Below are positions 28,430 to 38,162 of a stretch of 64,000 nt of DNA, piece by piece; within the stretch, counting starts at the first letter, position 1, and each line of letters opens with the position of its first letter. The DNA is from Paracoccus sp. MC1862 (GTDB lineage Bacteria > Pseudomonadota > Alphaproteobacteria > Rhodobacterales > Rhodobacteraceae): assembly GCF_016617715.1 (NCBI RefSeq), contig NZ_CP067225.1, forward strand, positions 2,858,001 through 2,922,000, given 5' to 3'. The notes below the pieces were generated by a model that was not told where the DNA came from, did not search any database, and saw only the letters and a list, made by a program, of their open reading frames with translations. Position numbers and translations under genes: made by a program.

Positions 28430-28771
28430 TCAGAAATCGAACAGGTCGCCCAAGAAGGATTCGCGGCGTTTGGGTTTGCGGCCATGGCGATGATCGTCGT
28501 CGTAATCATCATGATCCCGCCGCCGATCACGCTCCTCGGAGCGATAGCTGTCCTGCCGCTCATGGCCGGATTGCGGCGATCCCTGCAGATCGGGGGCTGC
28601 AGTGGGCTGGCCGACAGAGGGTAGAGGAGGCATCGACACAGCGGCGCGGTCGATGATCTTGTCCAGTTCCCCGCGATCCAGCCAGACGCCGCGGCATCTG
28701 GGGCAATAATCGATCTCGACACCGCTGCGATCGGACATCACCAGCGTCTCGCCATCTGCCGGACATTTCAT
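28430..28771 (-). CDS. TFIIB-type zinc-ribbon protein
   Basis: 113 aa small cytoplasmic protein with an N-terminal zinc ribbon (CPADG ... YCPRCRGVWLDRGELDKII), as in the zf-TFIIB family of unknown role. Only residues 1-45 are structured; the rest is a hydrophilic, Asp/Arg/His-rich tail (DYDDDHRHGRKPKRRES). It is monocistronic, with terminators on both sides. The molecular function is unknown. Confidence 0.88.
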   Translation of the reverse strand: MKCPADGETLVMSDRSGVEIDYCPRCRGVWLDRGELDKIIDRAAVSMPPLPSVGQPTAAPDLQGSPQSGHERQDSYRSEERDRRRDHDDYDDDHRHGRKPKRRESFLGDLFDF

Positions 28772-28862
28772 CCAAGGTCTCCTCTGGTCCCTGCCTTTTC
28801 AGGTAAGCCGCCCGGCGCTGAGCGCAATGGGCAGACAGCAACACGTCCCGGTGATTTCTTTC

Positions 28863-28898
28863 CGGTAAAAATATTCCCGGCTTCCGGGCGCCCGGGAA
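28863..28898 (-). terminator. Terminator of the ABC transporter operon
   Basis: Inverted repeat TTCCCGG (28874-28880) and CCGGGAA (28892-28898) enclosing a GC-rich core; reading on the minus strand it is followed by TATTTTTACC. It lies 88 bases beyond the ABC ATPase stop and would end that operon. Confidence 0.6.
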
Positions 28899-28986
28899 CA
28901 GCTTGTTGGACTGTGTTCAGCCAAGAAGGCCGTGGCGGCTGATAGGCCCGAAGGGTCGATCCCCCATGCGGCCCTGCAGCAAGCCC

Positions 28987-30554
<1,568 letters not shown>

Positions 30555-30558
<4 letters not shown>

Positions 30559-31385
30559 GTCAGCCGCGCCTTGAGCCGGGGGTCCAGCGCGTCGCGCAAG
30601 CCGTCGCCCAGCAGGTTCAGCCCCAGCACCGTCAGCACGATCGCCATTCCCGGCACGATGGCGACATGAGGGGCGATCGTCACCATCGTCTGCGCCTCGG
30701 CCAGCATCCGCCCCCAGCTCGGGATGGGCGGCTGCGCGCCGAGGCCCACATAGGACAGCCCGGCTTCCGCCAGAATCCCCAGCGCGAACTGGATCGTGGC
30801 CTGCACGATCAGAAGGCTCGCAAGGTTCGGCAGGATGTGTTCGACGCTGATCCGCGCCGCGCCCTTGCCCGCGACCTCGGCCGCGCGGATGTAGTCGAGC
30901 GTCCACAGCGGCAGCGCCCCGCCGCGCGTCACGCGGGCGAAGACGGGGATGTTGAAGATGCCGATGGCGAGCATGGCGTTCCCCGCCGAAGGCCCCAGCG
31001 CGGCGGTGATGAGGATCGCCGTGACCAGCGCCGGGAAGGCGAAGATCAGGTCGTTCCCCCGCATGATCGCCTCGTCCAGCCACCCGCCGCGGGAACCCGC
31101 GGCCACCAGCCCCAGCGGCACGCCGATCCCGGCGCCGATCCCGACCGCCGCCAGCGCCACGGCCAGCGAGGTCCGCGCCCCGATCATCACCATCGACAGC
31201 AGGTCGCGGCCCAGATGGTCGGTGCCCAGAAGATGGGGGCCGCCGGGCGGACGCAGACGGTTCGCGACATCGACCCCGGTCACGTCGAAGGGCGTCCAGA
31301 CCAGCGAGACCAGCGCCAGAGCCACCGCCAGTCCTGCCAGCGCCGCGCCCAGGCTCAGGCCCAGCCGATGGAGGAGGACGCTCAT
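30555..31385 (-). CDS. ABC permease, DppC/OppC type
   Basis: 276 aa permease with an N-terminal membrane segment, an extended loop carrying LLGTDHLGRD (typical of DppC) and five more segments. The EAA loop is EVAGKGAARISVEHILPN. The ATG at 31385 overlaps the upstream permease stop, and its stop overlaps the ATPase start. Substrate not determinable; peptide or opine-like solutes are likely. Confidence 0.92.
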
Positions 31386-32320
31386 CGCCCGCGCAGCCTC
31401 GGGTCCACGGCGGCATAGGCCAGATCGACGAGGAAGGTGACAAGGATCACTGCCGCGACCAGCACCAGCACCGCCGACTGCACCACCACCAGGTCGCGCT
31501 GGGTGATCGCCTGAAAGATCAGCCGCCCAAGGCCGGGCAGGTAGAAGACATTCTCGATGATGATCGCGCCGGCCAGCAGGAAGGAAAACTGCATCCCCAG
31601 GATCGTCAGGACCGGGATCATCGCGTTGCGCAGCGCATGGCGGCGCATGACCTGCCCGCGGCTGAGACCCTTGGCCCGCGCGCTGCGGATATAGTCCTGT
31701 CCCAGCGTCTCGATCAGCGCCGAGCGCAGCACGCGGGCAAGGATCGCCGCCTGCGGCAGCGCCAGCGCGACAGCAGGCAGGATCAGGGCGCGCAGAGCCG
31801 CGAGGGGATCGGCCCAGCCGGGGAAGCCCCCCGCCGGAAGCCAGCGCAGCTTCACCGCGAAGACGAGCACCAGCAGCATTGCGAACCAGAAGTTCGGCAG
31901 CGCGATGCCGATCTGCGTGGCCCCCATCGCTACCGCGTCGGCTACCCGGCCGCGCCGTCCCGCCGCCAGCATCCCCACCGGCAGCGCCACCGTGACCGCC
32001 AAGGCCAGCGCCAGCGCCGCCAAGGGCAGCGAGACCCGCACCCGGTCGAGGATCATCCCCGCCACCGGCGTCTTGTAGGCGAGGCTGGTGCCCAGGTCCC
32101 CCGTCAGCACGCCCCCCAGCCATTGCGCGTAGCGCACCGGCCATGGCAGGTTCAGGCCAAGCTGCTCGCGCAGGGCCGCAATGGTTTCAGGCTGCGCGCC
32201 GGTGCCGAGGACAAAGACCGCCGGATCGCCCGGCACGAGGTCCACCACCGCGAAGATCACCGCCGAGGCGGCGACCAGCGCCAGGGCCAGCGAGACGAGG
32301 CGCCGCGCCAGCAGCCTCAT
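31382..32320 (-). CDS. ABC permease, DppB/OppB type
   Basis: 312 aa permease with the DppB N-terminus (RRLVSLALALVAASAVIFAVVDLVPGDPA) and six membrane segments. The EAA-like loop is RSARAKGLSRGQVMRRHALRN. It starts 22 bases after the MFS gene stop and shares a 4-base overlap with the next permease. No binding-protein gene adjoins it; the nearest one is at 38163-39629 on the same strand. Confidence 0.92.
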   Translation of the reverse strand: MRLLARRLVSLALALVAASAVIFAVVDLVPGDPAVFVLGTGAQPETIAALREQLGLNLPWPVRYAQWLGGVLTGDLGTSLAYKTPVAGMILDRVRVSLPLAALALALAVTVALPVGMLAAGRRGRVADAVAMGATQIGIALPNFWFAMLLVLVFAVKLRWLPAGGFPGWADPLAALRALILPAVALALPQAAILARVLRSALIETLGQDYIRSARAKGLSRGQVMRRHALRNAMIPVLTILGMQFSFLLAGAIIIENVFYLPGLGRLIFQAITQRDLVVVQSAVLVLVAAVILVTFLVDLAYAAVDPRLRGR

Positions 32321-32342
32321 GCGCCGCTTCCCTCGGCCGGGT

Positions 32343-33971
32343 TCATGAGCCTGGCACCTCGATCTTGCCCAGCAGCGGCGGGTCGCCGGGGTTGATGCTG
32401 TGGCGCTCGATCATGCGATGGACGCGGGGATCGCCCTTGCCGCGATGCAGGGCGCGCATGGCGACGATCACCTCATGGTCGGACTTGGTGCGGCGCAGGT
32501 TGTGGCGCACGTAATCGTCCCAGGTGGCGAGGTGATAGCTTTCCGACCAGACGCGCGGGTTTTCCAGGTCGCGCAGCAAGGCCCAGTTGCGCGCGCCGTT
32601 GCGGCGGCGGATTGCGCGGCGGCGGGCCATCAGGCGCAGGAACTCGGGCGTGTCCTCGGGGTCGATGAGATAGTCCACCATGACCACGATCGGCCCGGAC
32701 CGCCCGCGCAGGTCCAGGGCAAGCTGCGGCTTGCGGAACTGCCCGGCGGGGTCGAGGTCGAGCTTGCCGAACTCGGGCTGGCTGAACCAGTGCCCGATCA
32801 CGGCCCCAAAGATCAGCAGCCCCGCGGCCCAGGCCAGCGCCGCATCCACCCCCTGCGCGTCGGCCAGCATCCCCCACAGGAAGCTGCCCGCCGCCATGCC
32901 GCCAAAGGTGGCGGTCTGGTACAGCGCCAGCGCCCGCGCCACCACCCAGCGCGGCGTGGACAACTGGACGGTCACGTTGAACAGCGACAGCGCCAGCACC
33001 CAGGACGCGCCCGCCGGCAGCAGCGCCAGCCCCTGCAGATAAACGTTGTCGGTGGTCGAGATCAGCAGGCAGGAGATCGCAAAGCCCATGAAGGCCACGC
33101 GGACCACGTTCTCGTTGTTCATCCGCTCGCGGATGCGGCTGTTCGAGGCGGCGCCGAGGATCGCGCCCAGGCCATAACAGCCCAGCAGCAGGCCGAGGGT
33201 CAGCGAGCCACCCTCGGGGTGTTCGGTCGCGATCAGGGGCAGCAGGGCCAGGATGGCCACCGCCGAAAAACCGAACAGTGCCCCCCGTGCCAGCACCCGC
33301 ATCAGGTTCGGGGACAGCGCCACATAGCGCAGTCCGGCGGCGATCGCGGGGGCCAGCGGCTCGGGCGGGGCGATGCGGACGCGCGCTGGCGGCTTCCAGC
33401 GGATCAGGGCGAAGAGCAGCGGCACATAGCTGAAGGCGTTGACCGCAAAGGCCGCCGCGGCGCCGTAAGCCGCCACGATCAGCCCGCCCGCCGCCGGCCC
33501 GACCGAGCGCATCAGGTTGAAGCCGACCGAGTTCAGCGTGACCGCCGCCGGCAGGTCCGCACGCGGGACCAGGTCGCCCATGCTGGCCTGCCACGGCGGG
33601 TTGTAGAGCGCCTGCCCCAGCCCGATCAGGAAGGTCAGCGCCAGCAGGCTGTAGGGGTCGAGCCAGCCGTAGGTCGCGACCACCGCCAGGAACAGCGACA
33701 CGCTGGCCATGACCCCCAGCGCGATCAGCAGCAGCCGCTTGCGCTCGAAGATGTCGGCCAGAGCGCCCGACAGCAGCGCGAACAGCATGATCGGCAGGGT
33801 GTTGGAGGCCTGCACCAGCGCCACCAGCGTGGCGCTGTCGGTCAGTTGCGTCATCATCCAGGCCGCGCCCACCGCCTGTACCAGCCCGCCGAAGTTCGAG
33901 ACCAGCGTTGCCGCCCAGAGGGTGCGGAACGCCTTGTGACGGAACGGGGCAAGGGCGGAGGGGCGGGACAT
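32343..33971 (-). CDS. MFS transporter with C-terminal extra domain
   Basis: 542 aa. Residues 1-400 form a 10-12 segment major facilitator of the MFS_3 (enterobactin-exporter-like) group: LWAATLVSNFGGLVQAVGAAWMM then GALADIFERKRLLL. About 110 hydrophilic C-terminal residues, beginning near VMVDYLIDPEDTPEFLRLM, look like the dimeric alpha-beta barrel (antibiotic-monooxygenase-like) domain found on some members. The ATG at 33971 is used; a GTG nine bases earlier is possible. It shares an operon-like spacing with the downstream permeases, but transport of unrelated compounds is possible. Confidence 0.88.
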   Translation of the reverse strand: MSRPSALAPFRHKAFRTLWAATLVSNFGGLVQAVGAAWMMTQLTDSATLVALVQASNTLPIMLFALLSGALADIFERKRLLLIALGVMASVSLFLAVVATYGWLDPYSLLALTFLIGLGQALYNPPWQASMGDLVPRADLPAAVTLNSVGFNLMRSVGPAAGGLIVAAYGAAAAFAVNAFSYVPLLFALIRWKPPARVRIAPPEPLAPAIAAGLRYVALSPNLMRVLARGALFGFSAVAILALLPLIATEHPEGGSLTLGLLLGCYGLGAILGAASNSRIRERMNNENVVRVAFMGFAISCLLISTTDNVYLQGLALLPAGASWVLALSLFNVTVQLSTPRWVVARALALYQTATFGGMAAGSFLWGMLADAQGVDAALAWAAGLLIFGAVIGHWFSQPEFGKLDLDPAGQFRKPQLALDLRGRSGPIVVMVDYLIDPEDTPEFLRLMARRRAIRRRNGARNWALLRDLENPRVWSESYHLATWDDYVRHNLRRTKSDHEVIVAMRALHRGKGDPRVHRMIERHSINPGDPPLLGKIEVPGS

Positions 33972-34099
33972 CAGGGTCACACTAGCGGCGGCGGCGGGAA
34001 GGGCAATCGGACGCTGGCCTGCCCGGCAAGGAAGCGCGGCTTGACGGCGATGGTTCCGCCGTCATGCTGGCCGGCACTGTCCCGAACCGAGGATGCCTC

Positions 34100-34474
34100 A
34101 TGACCGATCCGCGCCCCATGCCCATCCCGGACCGCCTTGCCGGGCGCCAGCTTGCGTTGCGGGCGATCATGGACGGGCGGGGCTTGGACGCGGTGATCCT
34201 GTCCTCTCTGCCGAGCCTGGCCCATTACGGCGGGCTCGGGAGCGGCGACGCATCCTGCCTGCTGGTCGTCACCGCGCGCGAGGCAAGGCTGGCCTGGCCG
34301 GGACACCCGCCCGGGATATGGGCCGAGGCCACGGCCCTGCTGCCTGACAACTGTGCGCTGGGCCACGAGGACGATGTTCCGGCGGATGCGCTTGCGGCGG
34401 TGCAGCGGCTCAGGCGGCCCCGGCGGCTGATCTCCATATCCGCCGACATCGCCCGCCAGATCGCGGAAGGATGA
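34100..34474 (+). CDS. Lone creatinase-N-like domain, possible remnant
   Basis: 124 aa. The sequence resembles the N-terminal domain of creatinase/prolidase (M24) proteins: a helix LRAIMDGRGLDAVILSS followed by SLAHYGGLGSGD and LLVVTAREARL. The catalytic pita-bread domain that normally follows is missing, and a hairpin begins right at the stop. It may be a gene remnant, or a stand-alone domain. The ATG at 34100 is the most plausible start, but no strong ribosome-binding site is seen. Coding status is uncertain. Confidence 0.5.
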   Translation: MTDPRPMPIPDRLAGRQLALRAIMDGRGLDAVILSSLPSLAHYGGLGSGDASCLLVVTAREARLAWPGHPPGIWAEATALLPDNCALGHEDDVPADALAAVQRLRRPRRLISISADIARQIAEG

Positions 34475-34504
34475 AAGACCCCCGCCCGAGGAAAGGCGGG
34501 GGTC
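34474..34504 (-). terminator. Terminator after glsB
   Basis: Perfect 10-bp stem GACCCCCGCC (34477-34486) and GGCGGGGGTC (34495-34504). On the minus strand it is followed by TTTCATCC, so it best serves glsB; on the plus strand the tail is GC-rich. Confidence 0.65.
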
Positions 34505-34553
34505 CAGAGCGGCGGCCTTCGGGGGAGGAGCCGGCCGCCGGACGGCCGCGCGC

Positions 34554-34835
34554 TCAGCGGCGGCCGGTGAACAACGAGACGATCACCAGCAGGATCACCG
34601 CGCCGATGGTCGAGAACACGATCGAGCCGAGAAAGCTCGTGCCGCGGACGGTAGCGCCCGCGGCCGGTCCGGCCCCGAGGTTCCAGCCCAGCGTCGGGAA
34701 CAGCCAGCTTGCCAGAACGGCGCCCAGGACGCCCACCACGATGTTCATCAGGCTGCCCTGACCGTGGCCCTTGACGATCTTGCCGGCAAGCCAGCCGGCG
34801 ATGGCGCCGATGATGATGGCGACGATGAAGCCCAT
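34554..34835 (-). CDS. GlsB/YeaQ/YmgE stress membrane protein
   Basis: 93 aa, three hydrophobic segments rich in Gly and Ile/Val (MGFIVAIIIGAIAGWLAGKI; IVVGVLGAVLASWLF; GSIVFSTIGAVILLVIVSLF). This is the transglycosylase-associated/GlsB family of small inner-membrane proteins, often induced by stress; the mechanism is unknown. It is divergent from the L,D-transpeptidase gene. The very long frame that contains it on this strand is an artefact of high GC. Confidence 0.93.
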   Translation of the reverse strand: MGFIVAIIIGAIAGWLAGKIVKGHGQGSLMNIVVGVLGAVLASWLFPTLGWNLGAGPAAGATVRGTSFLGSIVFSTIGAVILLVIVSLFTGRR

Positions 34836-35171
34836 GCTTGGTCCCTTTCCAGATGCGGCGGGGCTTGTGCAGCCGCCGGATGTCCCCCGAACGTCGGGCT
34901 GGCCCGGGGGTTCCGGGGCAGGGAAAGGGTGGTGCCGCGCTGCGGCATATGGGCAACGGATCACGGCGTGATCAAAAGATCGCGGGCGCGGCAAATATGC
35001 CACGTGCCGGGCGCGACTCCCCTGTGTTTCTTGACGTATGGGCATGAACTCCGACCTATGGACCGATCGGATCGGCTTGCGACCCATGGCCGCGATTCGT
35101 GCCGTCCACCCTGCCAACCTCCGGCCGCCGCGCGGCATCCCGTGCGCGGTCATGCGTGAAGGAAACCCTTG
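34836..35171. promoter_or_regulatory. Divergent intergenic region glsB / L,D-transpeptidase
   Basis: 336 bases without a gene. It contains a short dyad GATCAC-GGC-GTGATC at 34959-34973 and a TTGACG at 35031-35036 that could be a -35 box for the plus strand, though no good -10 box sits at the right distance. Both flanking genes are cell-envelope genes and need promoters here. I see no open frame worth calling. Confidence 0.4.
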
Positions 35172-36035
35172 ATGCGTCTCGCCTCTGCCGCGCTGCTGGC
35201 ATGTGCCCTCGGCCTTGCCGCCTGTGGCCCCGACAACCGGGCCGCGCAGGCCCCCGAAACCAGCAACTTCGTTCCCCAGGCTTATCAGGCGCGCATCGAC
35301 CGCGGCCCCAACGGCGAGCCGCTGGACATCCCGGCGATCAAGCCCGCCTACCTGCGCGAGCGCAACGTGCGGACCGTCGTTCCCTATAACGGTCCCGATG
35401 CGCCCGGCACGGTCGTGGTCGATCCCTATGCGCGCTTCCTTTACCTGGTCGAGAATGGCGGCATGGCCACCCGTGTCGGCATCGCCGTTGGCCGCGCCGG
35501 CGTGGGCTACGCCGGCACCGCGACCATCCGGCGCAAGGCGCAGTGGCCGTCCTGGACGCCGACCGCGAACATGGTCGCGACCGAGCCCGAGCTTTACGCC
35601 CAGTTCCGGGGCGGCGTGCCGGGTGGCATCGGCAACCCGCTGGGGTCGCGGGCGCTGTATCTCTACGAAGGCAGCCGCGACACCATGTACCGCATCCACG
35701 GGACCATGGACCCCTCGTCGGTCGGCAAGGCGACCTCGGCGGGCTGCATCCGGCTGTTCAACCAGGACATCATGGACCTGTATGACCGCATCCCGATGGG
35801 CACGACCGTCAAGGTCCGCACCGAGGCCGAATCGCGGGCGCTGGAAGGCCCGCTGCGCCAGACCCCTGACGGCTATCTGGAACCGGCGCAGTTTGTCGCT
35901 GCCGTTGTCCAGCCCGTGGCCGTTGCCCCTCAGCCCGTGGTGGTGGCTTCCCAGCCCGTCGCGGTGGTCGCCCAGCCCGTCGCGCCGCCTGCCACGCCCC
36001 TGATCGAAAGCGCCGTCCCTCGGCGCCGCTTCTGA
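35172..36035 (+). CDS. L,D-transpeptidase, lipoprotein
   Basis: 287 aa. A lipoprotein signal ends in LAAC (Cys18), so the protein is anchored in the outer or inner membrane facing the periplasm. The YkuD domain spans about residues 77-217, with the catalytic motif IHGT ... SAGCIRL. It makes 3-3 cross-links or attaches proteins to peptidoglycan. The C-terminal 60 residues are Val/Pro/Gln-rich repeats (QPVAVAPQPVVV), which look disordered and may span the wall. Terminator follows. Confidence 0.92.
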   Translation: MRLASAALLACALGLAACGPDNRAAQAPETSNFVPQAYQARIDRGPNGEPLDIPAIKPAYLRERNVRTVVPYNGPDAPGTVVVDPYARFLYLVENGGMATRVGIAVGRAGVGYAGTATIRRKAQWPSWTPTANMVATEPELYAQFRGGVPGGIGNPLGSRALYLYEGSRDTMYRIHGTMDPSSVGKATSAGCIRLFNQDIMDLYDRIPMGTTVKVRTEAESRALEGPLRQTPDGYLEPAQFVAAVVQPVAVAPQPVVVASQPVAVVAQPVAPPATPLIESAVPRRRF

Positions 36036-36054
36036 GAATCGGCGGGATTTGAGT

Positions 36055-36082
36055 AAAAGCCCGGCCCCCGCGCCGGGCTTTT
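36055..36082 (+). terminator. Intrinsic terminator after L,D-transpeptidase
   Basis: Perfect 11-bp stem AAAAGCCCGGC (36055-36065) and GCCGGGCTTTT (36072-36082) with a 6-base loop. It ends the transpeptidase transcript and rules out a start for the next gene at the upstream end of its open frame. Confidence 0.85.
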
Positions 36083-36162
36083 CCTGTTGCGCTGTCCGGG
36101 ATCTTGCGGGAACCTGCCGCCAAAACAGACAATTGCGGCGACTGCCTTTCCCCTGCGCGAGG

Positions 36163-36873
36163 ATGACCATGGCCAAGACCCCGACCCCGGAAGCAAGCGG
36201 CGATGACGAGGCCTCGGCCGATGAAGGTCTTGTCGAGAAAAGCCGCTCCCCGGCTCTGGAAAAGCATGCCGACCGCACGCTGAAGTCCCTGGCCCGGCGG
36301 ATCGAGGAAGCGCGCGATGCTGCCGGCGACTGTGGCGACGAACAGGGCGCCAGGCAGCTTGGCGGCGCGCTGCGGCGGGTGCGGGCCGAGGTCCGCCGCC
36401 GCAGCGAGGCCGGGGCAGGGGATGCCCCGCCGGAACAGCCTGCGGCTGCGGAAGCCGCCTCGGCGCCGAAGGTGGGCCGTCCGGCACGGGCACCGGGCGT
36501 GCGCGCCGGGCGTCCCGGCGCGCGCAAGCCGGAGAAAGCCGGTCGGGTGAAGGCTGGCGAATCCATCCCCGCCCCGGTGCCGCAGGCCGGTCCCGACAGC
36601 GCCGCCGCTGATCCTGCCGCATCCGCCCCGGTGCCGCTGGCCCCCCCGCGCCGCGAGGCCGCCGCTGCCCGGCCGAAACCTTCCAAGGAGGACAAGGCCG
36701 AGAAGAAGGCCCGCAAGGAGGCCGAGAAAGCCGAGCGCAAGCGCGTCAAGGACGCCGAGAAGGCCGAGCTGAAAGCCGCCCGCAAGGCCGAGAAGAAGGC
36801 CGCCAGAGAGGCCGAGAAGGCTGACAGGAAGGCGAAGAAGGGCAGCGGGAAGGCCGAGGGGACGACGGCATAG
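36163..36873 (+). CDS. Lys/Ala/Glu-rich hypothetical protein
   Basis: 236 aa with no recognised domain. The first 85 residues hold a possible helical region (ALEKHADRTLKSLARRIEEARDAAG). The middle is Pro/Ala-rich. The last 65 residues are almost wholly Lys, Ala, Glu and Arg in a heptad-like pattern (KAEKKARKEAEKAERKR), suggesting a long charged helix or DNA/RNA contact. Start at 36163 follows CGCGAGG; an ATG six bases later is possible. Codon bias fits coding, but the function is unknown. Confidence 0.7.
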   Translation: MTMAKTPTPEASGDDEASADEGLVEKSRSPALEKHADRTLKSLARRIEEARDAAGDCGDEQGARQLGGALRRVRAEVRRRSEAGAGDAPPEQPAAAEAASAPKVGRPARAPGVRAGRPGARKPEKAGRVKAGESIPAPVPQAGPDSAAADPAASAPVPLAPPRREAAAARPKPSKEDKAEKKARKEAEKAERKRVKDAEKAELKAARKAEKKAAREAEKADRKAKKGSGKAEGTTA

Positions 36874-36962
36874 CCTTTCGCCGCGGCTCCGGCTTCTGCC
36901 AAAGGTTCACAGGCGCGCGCGCTCTTGCTATCGGGGGCCTGTCGATTGCAAAGGAAAGATCC

Positions 36963-38060
36963 GTGCGCTGCTGTTTCCAGCTTGTCGTGATCGCGGCTCT
37001 GGCCGCGGCCCCCGTTTTTGCCGAGGATGTGCCCGCCGCTGCCATGACCGTGATCGCGGCGGCCGATGCGGATGCGCAGGCCCCGCTGTCTGATGCCGCG
37101 ATGGACACCGTCGCCTCTGATGCGCCGGTCGTGTCGGACAGTCCGGTGCCTGACGCCGCCGCAGTTCCCGCCGTCCCGGCCGAAAGCCCCGACGTGCCGC
37201 CGCTGACCGATCCCGTGGCCCTGATCGGTCCGCCCATGCCTGCACCTGACACAAAAGACCGCCGCTGCACGGCGGACGGGCGCAGCTGCATCGCCGTCGC
37301 CACCTATGTCGCCGATGTCTGTTCCACGATCGAGAAGGCCGCGGGAGAGAACCGGCTGGATCCTAATTTCCTCGCCCGGCTGTTGTGGAAGGAAAGCCTG
37401 TTCGAGCCCGAGGCGGTCTCGCCCGCGGGGGCCCTCGGCATCGCCCAGTTCATGCCGGGAACGGCGCGCATCCGAAAGCTGGACGATCCGATGAACCCGG
37501 CCAAGGCCATCCATGCCTCGGCCGACTACCTGCGCCATCTGATCGACGGCTTTGGCAACATGGGGCTGGCCGCCGTCGCCTATAACGGCGGCGAAGGGCG
37601 GGCCTCGAGTTTTTCCAAGGGCAGCGATTCCCTGCCTTATGAGACGCGGGACTATGTCGAGGCGATCACCGGCTTCAACGCCTGGAAATGGCGCGACGAC
37701 CCGCCGCCGCAGATCGACGTGCGGCTGGACAAGGACAAGCCCTTTGGCGACGCCTGTGTGCAACTGGCTGCGAACCGGACGCTCAAGGAGTTCTCGGCCA
37801 CCCAGCGCAGCTTCCCCTGGGGGGTGATCCTTGCCTCGCATCCCCGGCAGTCGGGCGTGCAGCAGCATGTCGAGCGGCTGAACAGCCGGTTGCGCCCGAT
37901 CCTGGGCGGCAAGCGGATCACCACGGTCCGCAAGACCATGTCGGGCAGCGGCAAGCGGGTCTACACGGCGCAGGTCGGCTATTCCTCGCGCACCGAGGCC
38001 AATGCCTTCTGCAGCCAGTTCCGCGCCTTGGGCGGGCGCTGCATCGTGCTGAAGAACTGA
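36963..38060 (+). CDS. Lytic transglycosylase with SPOR-like end
   Basis: 365 aa periplasmic murein lyase. It starts with GTG at 36963 and a signal peptide ending near VFA at 18-20. An Ala/Pro/Asp-rich linker precedes the SLT domain (about residues 120-250): catalytic Glu in LLWKESLFEPEAVSPAGALGIAQFMPGTA and AYNGGEGR. The C-terminal 60 residues (VYTAQVGYSSRTEANAFCSQFRALGGRC) resemble a SPOR domain, which binds denuded glycan at the septum. A hairpin pair lies downstream. Confidence 0.92.
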   Translation: MRCCFQLVVIAALAAAPVFAEDVPAAAMTVIAAADADAQAPLSDAAMDTVASDAPVVSDSPVPDAAAVPAVPAESPDVPPLTDPVALIGPPMPAPDTKDRRCTADGRSCIAVATYVADVCSTIEKAAGENRLDPNFLARLLWKESLFEPEAVSPAGALGIAQFMPGTARIRKLDDPMNPAKAIHASADYLRHLIDGFGNMGLAAVAYNGGEGRASSFSKGSDSLPYETRDYVEAITGFNAWKWRDDPPPQIDVRLDKDKPFGDACVQLAANRTLKEFSATQRSFPWGVILASHPRQSGVQQHVERLNSRLRPILGGKRITTVRKTMSGSGKRVYTAQVGYSSRTEANAFCSQFRALGGRCIVLKN

Positions 38061-38066
38061 CGGAAA

Positions 38067-38150
38067 GGTGCGTGGAAACCACGCACCCTGCGAGGTCGGG
38101 AAGGGATGGGCCAAAGGGTAGCGCCGTAGGGTGCGTGCTCTGCACGCACC
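38067..38150. repeat. Two hairpins with a shared GGTGCGTG core
   Basis: Two perfect palindromes in the 102-base gap between converging genes: GGTGCGTGG-AAA-CCACGCACC (38067-38087) and GGTGCGTGC-TCT-GCACGCACC (38130-38150). Both have 9-bp arms, 3-base loops and the same eight-base core. They look like a REP-type repeated element, or a terminator pair for both strands. Confidence 0.75.
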
Positions 38151-38162
38151 TTCGCCACAGCC

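Noticed and set aside
30559..31443. N-terminal extension of the double ABC ATPase
   Set aside because: It overlaps the DppC-type gene in another frame and lacks ABC motifs. The ATGA overlap at 30558 marks the true start.
36049..36162. Upstream start for the Lys/Ala-rich protein
   Set aside because: The extension passes through a perfect terminator hairpin (36055-36082), which would not be coding.
34554..38114. Minus-strand open frame of 1186 codons
   Set aside because: It runs antisense to three well-supported plus-strand genes. Only its last 93 codons are a real gene (glsB). High GC gives such frames by chance.
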